From positions 11,778,975 through 11,842,974 of the forward strand of contig NC_133777.1 in assembly GCF_003597395.2 (NCBI RefSeq): a DNA stretch of 64,000 nucleotides, read 5' to 3'. The notes under the pieces are model-generated. The model searched no databases. It saw only the letters and a program-made list of their open reading frames with translations, and had not been told where the DNA came from. Of this stretch, positions 21,331 through 33,185 are shown piece by piece (the stretch's first letter is position 1; each line of letters begins with the position of its first letter). This stretch comes from Chelonoidis abingdonii (lineage: Eukaryota > Chordata > Testudines > Testudinidae). A program made the translations under genes and the position numbers.

Positions 21331-22089
21331 GGGGAACTTGTAATGATAATGGAATGATAAATTATCATGTTATTACAAGAGTCCGGGAGTGGCATTTCCC
21401 CTGAGAATGCTGTCACAAAAGGGAGGAAAGGGGATTTATTTAGGCTCTAGGCACCCTGACACCTCATTATTGATCCAATAAAATATCACTAGCATTAAAA
21501 AAACCATTTCACACCTACAGAACTACTTTTCCACCCCTTCATCATTATGGGAAGCATCGCCTTAGGCCTCTCCATAAACCGTATGGATCAGATTTTGCAG
21601 CATGCCTCGCAGGTCATCAAATCTGGGCTATTTTAGACTAAGTGGGGCAGCAAGTCCCAAAGTCCTGGAGCTCTCACACAGAATGACTTGCCTGCCACCC
21701 AGGTTCTTTTAAAACTTGGAGGAGGGGACAGGAAATCCATCTCAGTCACCCTCTGCCGGCCACATCACAGGGCAAACACTCCCGTTTATGGTATCGCCAA
21801 TGAAGATATGTATCAATCCGAGAACAGGTTTACTTAGAACATTGAAATTATCAAGCCTTCTAAACTGCAAGTCCAATAAGAGACTTCATTGCTAATTTAA
21901 GGGACGTTATCGTCATCTCCTGAGTCTAAGACGAGCTCGTGTGACAGGCATCACCTCATTCCCCATAGTCTCCGGCCTCAACATCAGGAAAGCTGCTAAC
22001 TCTGGAATAAACTGAAGCCCAGAATCTTGTTTTTAAACCAACTGCTATACAAGGCTAGGACGTACAGAGGAGCTTAAGGGTGTTAGGAG
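21331..22089. other. Unassigned sequence
   Basis: No exon or recognised repeat. A small AT inverted repeat (AATGATAAATTATCATGTT) lies near 21351-21372. Confidence 0.4.
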
Positions 22090-22325
22090 CAAGAAGATGA
22101 CTAGGGGTTAGGATCTTAGCCTAGGACTCAGGTCCAATTCTTTGCTTGGCAGCAGACTCCCTGTGTGTCCTTGGACAAGTCACTTAATTTCTCTGTGCCT
22201 CAGTTCTCCATCTGTACAATGGGGATTATAGCATTTCCCTACCTCACAGGGGTGCTGTGAGGAGAAATACATTAAAGACTAGGAGGTACTCAGATACTGC
22301 AGTAATGGGACCATATTAATATCAT
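22090..22325 (+). repeat. MIR SINE, well preserved
   Basis: A textbook sense MIR: GTGTGTCCTTGGACAAGTCA, CTTAATTTCTCTGTGCCTCA, GTTCTCCATCTGTACAATGG, GGATTATAGCATTTCCCTAC, CTCACAGGGGTGCTGTGAGG, then AAATACATTAAAGACTAGG and a GGTACTCAGATACTGCAGTA tail. Confidence 0.85.
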
Positions 22326-24195
22326 AACTAGTTAGCTGGGTTCCCAACTCCCACTGAATTTCAACGGTAGTTGGGCATCTCACTTCCTTTGGATCCTTTC
22401 TGATTTTTAAACATATCTTTGTTTTTCAAATGATTTCCAAGGAGAGCAAATAGAATCCATGGAAATCACAGGGTTAGCTCTTTACAGGATATTATCAGAC
22501 ACATAAACTAATGCATCTTTTCTTCTTCCTTTCATCGTAAGTGCCAAATTCTCAAAAAACAATGCTTTTCGTAAAAATTGCAGCTACTATAAAAAAAAAT
22601 GTACCTGCCGCAGTAGGGCAAAACAAATGAACAGAGGATGAAAATAAATAGGCTCCTCTGGTATCTATAGGCAGGAGATGTTGTCTCCCTTAGTACTTTA
22701 TTATTTTATGACATATACGGAAAGTATTGGCATTTCACCACTTTGGACAGCTCCATAAAATATGAGCAGAGAGGCTAAGGCAACTCTGGAGGACAAGTGA
22801 AGACCATTCCTGCCCCCTCTTGATTTACATGCATGCCGGCTTGTGTTCTCTGCTGGATGTATATTTCCCCTGGTGAGAGGCTGCTGAGCATGTAAACACG
22901 TAAGAACAGATTTGCCTCTAAGAAGGCTTTCAGTGTCTCTGTACTTTACTATGGATCACCAATAGGATCACAGGGAAACAAGTCTTTTCATTGTTCTTAC
23001 TTCCCTGTGTTGTGGTAGTGCCAGTCCTGGACTGGGATTCCAGTGGGCTAGGTACTGCACAAAGACTGATCAAAAAAGACGGTCCCTGCCCCAAAGATCT
23101 TACAATCTAATTGGCTACCTCTCCATTCCTTATGTTCCCTGGGCGTATTGCAGCAGAAGTCCAAAGAAATGAGAGTAGTTACCCATGGGTCATTATAGGC
23201 CGGGTACTATGATGGCATATTTTCCCTAAAATTTTAGAAAACTCCTTGCCAAATGATTATTCACCTAGACACTAAGTATAACCAACATTTTGTAAATGCA
23301 AAAACACTGTACAATGGCCATTTCAAGGCAAATTGGTTTAATCCATTGCATTGTACATCTTCCTGAGCGTATCAAATATCACAAGCCAGATGTTCAGCCA
23401 TTCTGTAGTGCAATGGGCACTTAACGCTGCCTTAAGCAGCCAGCTGAGTATACTTCAGCACAAGGCGCCTGGAGGGTGTGGTCATGAGTGAGAGGGATAA
23501 GGCCAGAGTGCACACTGCTCTGCACAATCCTCAGCCAGTGGAGAGGTTTCTAGAGAACTGCTCTAACCAATACAACCTGGAGCAGTCTTTAGGCTGCTCT
23601 AAGCTATGCTGAAGGTTATTTTGGTCTCCAGTAAGGCCAAAGATCAGGGGAAATATAAATGTGGTGTATGGCACAAGTATGCATTTAGATCAAGTGTGAA
23701 CTTAAGCACAGCTCAGGACTGAGACTCACATATTGTCTAATATACATCATATAGGACTGGATTCTGCAAAGTACTTGGCTCATATGCTTAAAATTAGGCC
23801 TGTGATTATCACATGACTCACATGCTTATGTACTGACCTGAATTGGAGCCTTTGACTGTCTTCTTATCATAGCAAGGGCTGTCAAAACATTTTTTCTACA
23901 TTTTCAAATCCCGCACCCCCCCCTTTCTCTTCCCCCCAGGACAAACAGCCAGCATTTTTCAGCCCGTCATATTGGACCTACTGTTGTACTCAGTTAATGC
24001 ACTTGATGGTAGGACACATCCTTTTCAACCACTTCTTTGTAGCAAGAACAGCTGTATTATGATACACATGTTCTTACCCACCAATGTCTTCCAACTATGG
24101 TACAGTTGTGTACATGGGAGGGCCATAACTGGTGGCATAATGGTCATTTTTAAAGAACCATTGATAATCACATTCAGCATCTTTGTCAGGATCAC
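22326..24195. other. Mostly unassigned sequence, one SINE remnant
   Basis: Apart from the MIR fragment at 23020-23115 nothing is recognised. The stretch 23620-23880 has old-repeat character (GGATTCTGCAAAGTACTTGG) but could not be classified. C tracts lie at 23914-23936. Confidence 0.35.
23020..23115 (-). repeat. MIR/CORE-type SINE fragment
   Basis: GTGGGCTAGGTACTGCACAA, GACGGTCCCTGCCCC and AAGATCTTACAATCTAATTG, the 5' half of the antisense block order. Confidence 0.6.
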
Positions 24196-24207
24196 TTGCA
24201 AAACAAA

Positions 24208-24445
24208 TATCAGAGGGGTAGCCGTGTTAGTCTGGATCTGTAAAAGCAGCAGAGAATCCTGTGGCACCTTATAGACTAACAGAAGTTTTGGAGCGTGAGC
24301 TTTCGTGGGTGAATACCCACTTCGTCAGACGCAGGTAGTGGAAATTTCCACTACCTGCGTCTGACGAAGTGGGTATTCACCCACGAAAGCTCACGCTCCA
24401 AAACGTCTGTTAGTCTATAAGGTGCCACAGAATTCTCTGCTGCTT
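24208..24445. mobile_element. Fold-back (inverted dimer) SINE with 12-bp target duplication
   Basis: The left half is a normal SINE reading right: GGGGTAGCCGTGTTAGTCTG, GTAAAAGCAGCAGAGAATCC, GTGGCACCTTATAGACTAAC, GGAGCGTGAGCTTTCGTGGG, ACTTCGTCAGACGCAGGTAG. At the natural mini-palindrome GGAAATTTCC (24340-24349) it turns around, and the same sequence is repeated inverted. The arms 24242-24344 and 24345-24447 are 103 bases each with only about three mismatches and no loop. The whole is flanked by TTGCAAAACAAA (24196-24207 and 24446-24457), a LINE-type target duplication. The right arm lacks the TAGCCGTGTTAG head. Frames at 23972-24274 and 24025-24267 overlap it and are spurious. Confidence 0.9.
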
Positions 24446-24459
24446 TTGCAAAACAAAAA

Positions 24460-26589
24460 ACACTGATCTAGACAACTTTACAGAAGAGATGGTTAATCCC
24501 AGTGGTACACATTATATGATGAATATACTAGAAACCCTAGACAGTGTATCATATGCTTCACAGGGATTAAATATCGCTTCAGTCAATGCTGCTATTCACA
24601 GTACAATGCAATAGACGGTTTCTCTAAGTAATGCTGGAGTGGAGTATTGTTTTACTATTAATCATTAGCTACATGCAGGGCATCTGAATTCTATGGCAAT
24701 TTCCGAGATGGGGGGAAGTAGAGAATTTTGAGGGTGATATGTATAGTCCATAAAGCATGTTTTGTAATGCTAATACTGGCCACAGAACCCACTCTGAGGT
24801 AGAGCATTCCAGTGATCCTGGATGCTCATCATATGCACAAAGGGTATGATATTACACAGCGCTAGGCTGGGACTACCAATAAGCTATAGACTCCTTTTGG
24901 CAGTGATGCTGTGTACTGGTTGAAGGAAACCATATCATCATTTATAAAGCAAAAGAGGCATAAATGGTGCTTTACAAGCATGCAGGAAGAAAAGATGCAT
25001 GCCTCAAGGAGCTTACAAACTAAGTGAGATTGATTATGCGATCTAAGAGTGAAACACTCTACTGAAGTCAATGGTAGCTTTGCTATTGACTTCGGTGGGG
25101 CCAAGATTTCACCCCAAGTGTTTTAATCCCATGGCAATAGTTGACTGATGCTGTCCTCAGAACCAGGCAGGGGGTTATTGCTTGACCTGAGAGGTAAGGT
25201 GAGGGTTGTGATGGGACCCAGCAGGAGTCAAATTAGGCACAGAGGAACAGGGGTAGAACGTTGCTGTCTGTATGGGCACTATTGACCAGTAACAGTGAAG
25301 AGCACTGGGACGAGATCCTGCAAACTGGAGTATGGAGCTACATTGTGTACAAATAGTGTGAAAAATGACATACACACATATTGTATTGGGCTCTCTCTCC
25401 CCCATTAGCACATGAGTGTGGGAGGGAGAGACTGAGGGAACAGGATTGAATCAATATGTTCTTTTGGTGGATGCTGGTCCACCAGCCATGGGGGAGGCAG
25501 GTGCTGCTGGATTACAGCTCTGGCTCCATTCAGAGTTTGGAGTTTTAGACAACATGCCCTGACCTCATTCCACTGATGCTCCAGTGTATATTTAACAATG
25601 GGGCACTGGCCACAACCCACTGTATTGAAGGTGTGTATATAGGAATGAGATGAATACATACGTGTACCTGTGTGGGTGTATGGTTAATAAGAGCGAGGGA
25701 GTGTGATGATCTAGTGAGCAGAATAAGAACCAGGAACCCTTGAGCTCTCAGCCTAGCTCGTGGCCAAGCCACTCAGTTTCTCTGTTCCCTTAAGGGTACT
25801 GAGAAGATTAAAATTTGAAATAAATATGGCCTGGTGTATCTGTGCGTTGAGTGCTGGACAATGAGCTCCAGCTCAAACGTACTCCATTTACGAGTCAAGA
25901 GACTGTTCTTCCTAACCATCACCCCTGCAAACTGAATCTGGGCTCTGCCAGTCACACTGGCTTCTTTTGAGTGAGCGACGACTAGTCTGCCAGCCAAATC
26001 CCTGTCCTTGATTCCAGCTGGGTGTCCCCCAGCGCTTTCCATAGGGTCACTCAACTGTAAGCAAGGATAGGACTTGACCTGCGGTTGGAACATAGCTAAA
26101 ATTTCTAGTGATGGTGTGTGAGCGAGGAGAATTCAATTCTTCCTCCCAAAGTGGCATTTACCATGTGGGGTTAACAGCTGTAAAATGTACCAAGAACTTA
26201 ATTTTGTTACCAGACTCAGCAATTTAGACACTACTCAACGGATCTGCTTTTTGTGTATACGGAGGTACCATTTTTAGACAGTCCCTCATCAGAACAGAAT
26301 CACACTTTAAAAGAGTTTGTATCTCTAACATGCTATAAAGGTGCTAAGTGTTATTATTAAGCAAGCTGTGCCGCTATCTGGGTCCTTATAACAAAGAAAG
26401 CTTAAAGGCAATAAACAATAGGTCAGTCTTACTTAGTACCTTTATATTTCCTTCAGTGTGTACCCACTACCAGCACTAATTTGGAGGGTATTCCCTAACT
26501 TTATCCGTCTGCCCTGGCATAGAGCCAATCTATTTTTAGTATATATATAGCGCCACTGTTGCCATAGTATCTTCCTGCCTGGCAATCTT
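24460..26589. other. Mostly unassigned sequence with small repeat remnants
   Basis: Contains the MIR-like fragment at 24945-25035 and a CCATTGACTTCGGTGGGGCC-type dispersed repeat at about 25040-25110. The frames on the minus strand between 25175 and 26093 show no known similarity. Confidence 0.35.
24945..25035 (-). repeat. MIR-like SINE fragment
   Basis: ATGGTGCTTTACAAGCATGC, CTCAAGGAGCTTACAAACTA and a following GAGATTGAT; diverged antisense 5' block. Confidence 0.4.
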
Positions 26590-26725
26590 TAAAGCATTTA
26601 TCCTCACAACACCCTTGTGAGGGAGGGAAGTGTTGTGGTCCCCATTGTACAGATGAGGAACAGAGAAGCCGAAGGTCACGTAAAGTCTGTGGCAGATCAG
26701 GGAACCACAGTCTCAGAGTTCCATA
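26590..26725 (-). repeat. MIR SINE core, antisense
   Basis: TATCCTCACAACACCCTTGT, GGTCCCCATTGTACAGATGA, GGAACAGAGAAGCCGAAGGT and AAGTCTGTGGCAGATCAGGG. This is the reverse of ccccattttacagatgaggaaactgag. Confidence 0.65.
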
Positions 26726-28670
26726 GGCTGGACCATCTTTCCTCTCATATATATAGTATACGGCTATGACAGTCTGGGGGATGTGTGTGTGTGCAATTAT
26801 GGATTCCATGTGGTTTTATGAACACTATTTGTACTTGTAACAGTCATTCTAAATTAGATCATCCGTTTGGTAGCAGGAACCCGGCATGCAGTGAGGAGCT
26901 AAGTCTGGAAAGGTGTGACAAAGCAATCAAAGCCACCTCAGCCTTGAATGGCTCTCACCTGCTTCAACAAGGAGGTTTCTGCTAGTAGGGCCTTTGTGTA
27001 GACTAGCTTTTCACATAAACCTGCCTGGAGAGTAGCGGAGGGGGGACTTGGAATCCTTCTATGCCTGAGCACATGCCTGGAAGAGCTGGTGCAATTTTTC
27101 TCCAGCTGACAAAGTGCCAGAGCCTGCTTTAAAAAGAGACATGCTGTAAGCCAGGAGAGCCATTCCAAAGGAGTGTGGGCAGGAGGGGCTTTGGCACTCC
27201 ATCCCCTAAAGATACTGACCAAACCCAAAGACTCTCAGGAGTGGTGAAGACTCAGAGAGGAGATGACTTGTAAACTGTGCAGGAGAGTTAAGTGCGTGGG
27301 TTTAAGTAGTTCCTTTGCAAAGTCCGTGTTCAATACTTTACCTGACACATGTCCCCAAAGAGTTTAACTATAAAGCAGAAGGCGCACTAGGGTGGAGCCC
27401 TGGGGAAGAGTATGCATAAGCTACTGGGGAGACTTAGGACAGCACTAGTCTTGGGGCTCAAGGTAGTTTGACTGCAGAGAATCATATCCCAGGGAAGAAG
27501 GCCAGATAGAGAATCTGCATGCCAGGAGTGTGCCTCAGAGGCCGGGCTAGAGACAGAGTCTGGACTCTGCCCAGACTCGGCTGGCTTGGAAGCACATGGG
27601 ATCCAATGGTTGGGTCCAATATAGCAGGCTGGTGACTGTCCACACACTGGACTTAACCAGGGCTATATCTGCCTGTCTGGGAAAAGTCATTAGACCCATA
27701 GATAAAACATATTTAATCAAACCAAATTTAGTGTCAAGCTGTGCATTCAGTTATGATACTAAATGTTTGAAGCCAAATCTTCAGTTTATGTAAATCATTT
27801 TGACTCACTGACCCTGATTTATACCTACTAAGGATCAGAAACCCCCCCCCCCCCTGATTTGAAATCATAGCACACAAGAATAGCGTGTTCCTTGAGTGAA
27901 CTTCCTTCCTTATCTTTGCTTCCCTTCTCCTTTCTGATGATTGGCAGAGCACGTCTAGCTTATCTATGCTGCAGATACTGACTTATGCAGCTTCTTCCCC
28001 TGTGGTAGATTTTGGGGGTAAGTTAATTTACTCAAGAGAACAATTTAAATATCCCCATCACGTAGGTTTGCCAGAAAGCCTTAGACATCTGTTGGGTATC
28101 TAAGGGCAGGATTGCACATGGAATGTATCTTTCTGAAGCATGAAATCCATATTTAAATTTTGCAGATGGGTTTCTGACTTCTTATAGCTCTTAGTAAGAG
28201 CTGTATCTCAGTATTTGCAGCTGGAGACCCCTTTAACAAAAATCTTCAGCTCCTATTGATCTGGAAAAATTCATGCATTTCTATTCTCATGTAAGTATAG
28301 GCCTGGTATTCACAGCACTTCCCACTAAAGTGCAATACAGTAGGTGATAAGCCCTGAATCACTCATTGCTAGGAACCCTACACTTCAGTAAGAATGGACA
28401 GAATTAGGATAAAAAAATACCCTTAGACCCTAACTAACCACTTTAGCTGCTGAAGATTACAGAATCCCATTTTAGTGATATCAGAGTGCATTTTCCACAG
28501 CAGAAATGGGAAACATCTATTTAATCCTGGCTATAGAAAACCAGTAAAACTAAGTATTTTAGGAGCAAGAAGGAATCTGTGCAGTTTCTATATCCATTTT
28601 GTTTCAGACTTACAAGTGTGTTTTATAAAGGTAGATTTTATCACCTAAATATATAAATATACACACACTA
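26726..28670. other. Unassigned sequence with a C tract
   Basis: About 1.9 kb with no recognised exon. A C13-C14 tract at 27841-27854 is a likely length-variable homopolymer. The frames at 26938-27228 and 27387-27647 (minus) have no known similarity. Confidence 0.4.
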
Positions 28671-28674
28671 GGCC

Positions 28675-28750
28675 AAATTCTCACCCATTTATACCAGAGA
28701 CCTTATTAATCTCAGTGGGGTTGCGCTGGTGTGGCAGAAAGAATTTGGCC
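28675..28750. repeat. Dispersed GGCCAAATTCTCACC repeat copy
   Basis: GGCCAAATTCTCACCCATTT at the left and GTGTGGCAGAAAGAATTTGG at the right are partly inverted, with CTCAGTGGGGTTGCGCTGGT between. Same dispersed family as 14800-14895. Confidence 0.4.
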
Positions 28751-28884
28751 CATTGATTGTACCTTGTTGGTACACTTTTGAATCCAGGAGTTTGCTTAAT
28801 ATAAAAGCTTTCTCTGCCATAAAATGTGCATCTCATCAGCCTGCATCACCAACAGCTCCCCAGAAACAAATAAAAAGAATCATC

Positions 28885-28955
28885 GTAATTAAATGCCAGC
28901 AGAATGCTCAGTGCTGTACAGATGATGGCGGATGACACAGTCCCTGCTCACACTG
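28885..28955 (-). repeat. MIR-like SINE fragment
   Basis: AATGCTCAGTGCTGTACAGA and ACACAGTCCCTGCTCACACT correspond to the gctgtacaaa...cagtccctgccc block. Confidence 0.4.
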
Positions 28956-29534
28956 AAGGACCAAATCCTGTGACGTTCGAAACACCTCCAACCAGGTGGA
29001 GGGCAACATCAACCCCCACTGACTTCAGGGTGCTCAGCAACTCTCGGGATTGGGCACAAAGGGCCTCATCCTTTAAAGGACTAAGCTCCTCATGAGAACT
29101 TGCAACTCCCATTGAAATCAACGATGCAAGATGTTGAGCATCATTTTTTGAGTGATGCCAAGCACCCTCATCTCCCACTGAACTCCGTGGGAGCTGAGGG
29201 CACTCAGCATCTCAGTCAGTGTCGCTCGGGAGTGTACGCTAGTTAGTCAGACAAACCATTTCAGACACAAAATGACAGGAGGGAGGGTGACCTCTTAGAG
29301 CGCGGCAAGTTGCTTTGTCTATTAGGTCCATCAGAGCCGGTTTACTGAGGCGGGCAGGCATTGATGGGCTTGGTAGAAGACCTGAATTTTAAGGAGGAGG
29401 GATCTGTATGCAGAGAGCCTTGCAGGCCAGCAATAGGAGGAAGCTCTTGGCACAAATTGCAGCATGGGAGGAGAACACAAAGAGAGGGAACCGGGCAGGG
29501 CGAGAAGGGGAGGTGGGAGATACAAAGCAGAGAT
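28956..29534. other. Unassigned sequence with dispersed-repeat traces
   Basis: CAACTCCCATTGAAATCAAC at about 29101-29120 and TCTCCCACTGAACTCCGTGG at 29170-29189 belong to the dispersed CCATTGA-TCAATGG family. The rest is unclassified and purine-rich. Confidence 0.35.
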
Positions 29535-29759
29535 CTAGGGTCTGAATATGACTACACTGAAAAAAAAGCTATGTTCTTAACTCAGGTTAGTAGCAGGAAT
29601 TCAAGCCTATAGGGCAACTGGGGTCAAACTCAAGCTTCTAACCCAAATCAAAAGCTCAGTTGCTCTGTATTCACTGCTATTTTAACTCCAGGTAGTGAAT
29701 ATGGGTTAGCTAAGCCCAGTTAGAACACACTTTTGTTTGCAGTCTAGACATACCTATAA
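29535..29759. mobile_element. MITE with GTCTACAC-type ends
   Basis: Left AGGGTCTGAATATGACTACA with CTGAAAAAAAAGCTATGTTC. The right end, reverse complemented, reads AGGTATGTCTAGACTGCAAA then CAAAAGTGTGTTC. The internal CTTAACTCAGGTTAG mirrors CTTAGCTAACCCA. Non-coding. Confidence 0.6.
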
Positions 29760-30179
29760 GCAAAAGAGTAGCGCAGGGCCTTGAACAGGAGATGAGGCGC
29801 TGGAACCAGATGATGCGTTAGAAGAGAAGAAACCAGTGGAGGGATCTGAAGAGGAGATAGACATGTCCTGGCCAAGGAACCAGTCAGTCAGTGGGTCACC
29901 CGGCTTTTGTTCTTCACTATGAATACAGTGGATTGGATTAAAACAAAAAGTTACTTTCGCTAGTGCACCATATCCACAGAACTCTGCCATTTGCTCATCA
30001 CATATGCATGCATATTACGATCTTCATTCTGGGCTCCTCCATGGATGAAATATTTAAATGGTTTATACACAACTATCCATTCTCATTTAACTGAGTCATA
30101 GTCATGCATAAATCTGACTTCATTTTACTTTATCTTCCTTCCTTTTTTTTTTTATTACTCTTCCATCCTACAGTCTCAC

Positions 30180-30685
30180 CACTACGGGCTCTGATGAGAT
30201 GGCATAGCCTAAGCAGCACGGCCCAGTCAGTATGCGGATGGGAGACCTTGGAGAAAACCCAGATGCTGCAAAATAATGAAATAGCTCTCTCCTCTGTGTC
30301 AGTATTGAACCAGTGCCCAGTCATGGTGTGGGGGGATGGTGTGATTGAAGGTGCCATCACGTGAAAGGGGTGTAATACCACGGGTAGTCATTTAAGAGCC
30401 CATGACAATTTTAGCAAAGGCATCCTGACCAAATTTCAATGTAGGGAACTCTATTTTCCATGCCTAAAAATTACCCTGCAGTTTCAATCAGTAAAATATT
30501 CTTTAGCACATGCCCTGATCCACTGGTATTGTCACTGAACAATGTTATACAGTTCCTACATTCCACCCGACAAGAAAGTAGCTGCATTTTAGTGGTTAGT
30601 GACACGTTATAAGAGCAAGTGCAGGAGAAAGTGCCGGTCTGTAGAGTGCTTTAGGATGTGAGGTGCTGTATAAGTGTCCTTTTTC
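30180..30685 (+). mobile_element. 5S rRNA-derived SINE (SINE3/AmnSINE-like), near full length
   Basis: The head at 30184-30272 is recognisably 5S rRNA: TCTGATGAGATGGC, CCTAAGCAGCACGGCCCAGT, AGTATGCGGATGGGAGACCT, CCCAGATGCTGCA. These follow the 5S internal promoter (box A, IE, box C with GGATGGGAGACC). The body follows, with CCCAGTCATGGTGTGGGGG and TAAGAGCCCATGACAATTTT, and a 3' tail GTAGAGTGCTTTAGGATGTG then GAGGTGCTGTATAAGTG, the LINE-like tail such SINEs share with their partner. The head-body-tail order indicates a transposed SINE, not a 5S gene. The frame at 30104-30364 crosses it. The exact family name is inference. Confidence 0.72.
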
Positions 30686-30734
30686 CTTTGCTAAATTTTA
30701 TTAACTGATATAAGGGGGAGAGGAGGTGGACTCA

Positions 30735-30960
30735 TACTAGAGTCATGGAGTACAAGGCTGGAAGGAATCACCCAGATCATTTGGTCCAACACCCTGTATC
30801 TAATGGGAAGTGCCCCAGAGAATTTCCCACCCCCTATCTTCACCGTGATGCTTAGACCTAGATGTTCCAATGAACGCTACACACTGAGTTCATTACACAT
30901 ACCCTGATCTGAGATTATTTTCTGTTAAGCAGCCCTGGCTGAATCCCATAATAGCAAACA
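30735..30960 (-). mobile_element. CR1 LINE 3' end, antisense, old
   Basis: Starts AGAGTCATGGAGTACAAGGC, GGAAGGAATCACCCAGATCA, TTTGGTCCAACACCCTGTA, the diverged antisense form of the CR1 3' terminus (cf. 34347-34428). It fades out toward 30960. Confidence 0.6.
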
Positions 30961-31568
30961 ATTCCCTAGAAATGTTACTGACTTGTAAGTACTTTTATTG
31001 CTATGGTTTCAGTGATGCATTTATGGGCACAAAGCCCAGCTATATACAACTTAGGGTTTTGAATGCAGAAAACCCACTATTTCTGAATAATGCCAATTTG
31101 TGGTTTATGCAGCATAATTCTCCTTATGTCAGCAGACAGGAAGCTCTTCACCATTGCTAACCTTGTGCCTTAGAAAACCTAGGGGATTCTTGACTGGACT
31201 TCTTACTTCATGGCTTCATTTTCTAAACCTTCTTCAAAATGCAGATCAGATTAAAGGAGTACAGTAAGGCAATAGATCACTTGCATCAGCGAGAAGTGAC
31301 TTGAGCAAAGCACTGGAGAATGTGTTGTAGGAAATAACCATAAACTGGCAAAAGGATTAATCAGAGGAGCAAGAGGGTCCATCCAGCTCTAATTTCTGTT
31401 ATTCTGCATAGCACTGCAGAGGTTCCGATGTTATATCCAAGGATGACCACGGCGGACGGAGAATGCGGAGTATTGGGTGGGGAGGGGAAGATCTCTTGCT
31501 CACTGGTCTACAGAATCATAAAGCTGAAGAGCCACTCTAATAGTATACATGTTAGTATGTGCACAAAT
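30961..31568. other. Unassigned sequence
   Basis: No exon or classified repeat. Confidence 0.4.
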
Positions 31569-31842
31569 AGGGTTTCTCTACGTGGCTCACAGTACCAAGC
31601 CACATAGACAGGCTCCTGGTAGTAGTCTAAAAATAGCTGGGTAGACAGCGCTCTGACGGTGTGGCTTGATCTGGTGCTTGGGCACTGAAGCCTCCCTCCC
31701 TCCCTAGGCTTCAGAACCAGAGCCACAACTTCAAAGCACCATCTACACAGCTATTTTTAGTGTTAGTGTGAGCTCTGTAAGCCTAACTCTATCAACCTGG
31801 GCTGGGAGGTTTGCTCCCACGCGGGCTGTGTAGACATATCCA
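31569..31842. mobile_element. Palindromic MITE with GTCTACAC-type ends
   Basis: Inverted internal blocks such as CTAAAAATAGCTGGGTAGAC against CTAAAAATAGCTGTGTAGAT (from the right), and GGCTTGATCTGGTGCTTG / CTTTGAAGTTGTGGC, show the fold. The right terminus is GGCTGTGTAGACATATCCA. It is related to 7739-8025 through the shared CTATTTTTA block. Confidence 0.6.
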
Positions 31843-31924
31843 TATTGGCCTCAGTTTAGCCCGTACTTAAATCCCATTGAAGCGAATGCAGGGTTCTGCA
31901 GAATCAGAAACAAAGAAAGGAAGC

Positions 31925-32130
31925 ATCTTTGGTGGTTAAAGTGCAGAAGTGGGAGTCACGAGATCTGGGTTCTAGCCCCAGCTCTGTTACTGGTTCACTG
32001 CGTAACAATGGCCAAGTCACTGCTTCTCTCAGTTTCCTGTCTGTAAAATGGGAACAGCTGTACCTACATCACAGGGGGTGATGAGGCTCAATTCACTATT
32101 GTGAACCACTGAGACTCTCAGAGAAGGGAC
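31925..32130 (+). repeat. MIR SINE, near full length
   Basis: GTGGTTAAAGTGCAGAAGTG, GGAGTCACGAGATCTGGGTT, CTAGCCCCAGCTCTGTTACT, AACAATGGCCAAGTCACTGC, TCTCAGTTTCCTGTCTGTAA and AATGGGAACAGCTGTACCTA. The head and core are both visible. Confidence 0.8.
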
Positions 32131-33185
32131 AACAGAACTTAAAGGCTACTTCTAAAGTCTTCCCTCTGGCAGGTCATTTGTGCACTACTTAATGAGTGGG
32201 CTGGCCAGTAGAGGAGGGGCTATTTCACATGCAGCTTTGGGCTGTATTTGAATATCTGTCTTCATATTATTCTGCGGCGTATGATCAGGCTTTACAACAA
32301 TACACAGGAATTTCCCCTACAGAAAATAGAAGCCACAACATTGAATGGTGCAGAAGGGAAGAACAAGGCCACGAGTGTGATTGGTTCCAACTCATCCTGA
32401 ACTAATTAAAATGAAAAGTGTATTGCTCTGCTCACCCTAGCAAATTAGATTTACAGTGCACCAGAGGGTGTGTTCTCAAAGCAGCTAGGGGGTATGTAAA
32501 CATTTTAGTATTTTTATAGTTGTTCCTGTTATTAAGATCATGGTTGGGGCGGAAATCAAAACAGGACACGACACAACCAGTAAATCTTCACAGGAAAATA
32601 AAATCTCCACGTTTTTTCTTAAAATCAGTAGGGAGGAAACAAGCTACAAATGATTTTGCAACTAAACAGAGAGACGAGAGGTTAGTGGAACTGACCTTCC
32701 CAGAAAACTATTAGCAAAATTTAGGCTTAGTGAACCGATCCTAATAGCAAGTAATGTTAAAAACACCTCCAGTGTTTGGTCTCTGTGGTGTCATCGGTTT
32801 TGCTTATGACTGGTTTGCTTGGAAGTTTTAAGAATTCCAGCCCACTCTGATTTCTTTTAATGTGAATCACTCATGTGAACTCTGTGTTCTGATTTGGGTT
32901 ACTTAGTGAATTAGGAAAGCTGATGAAATGTTATGATTTATTGATGTTTCTTTTTATTTCCCACTTTCCAGACTTCAGAACACTAATCTCTGCGGTTTAT
33001 GAAAAATATTAAAACAAGAGAATAGTAAATAGGAACCAGGTCAGGTACCCTAAATTTTCCACCCCACTTCAGCAGGAAGAAGAGAGAAAACCAGCAGATC
33101 CAGGGGCAAGAAGTACAGAAGGGAGAAGCCCCTCTATGGGCATCAGATTACATGGCAATCGTGGTTTAGGTTGTGGTTGCAGTGG
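32131..33185. other. Unassigned AT-rich sequence
   Basis: No exon or recognised repeat over about 1 kb. Frames at 32196-32405 and 32520-32714 have no known similarity. A G tract lies at 33182-33191. Confidence 0.4.

Noticed and set aside
30184..30272. A 5S rRNA gene
   Set aside because: The similarity is to the internal part of 5S only, is diverged, and continues into a SINE body and tail; the 5' part of the gene is missing.
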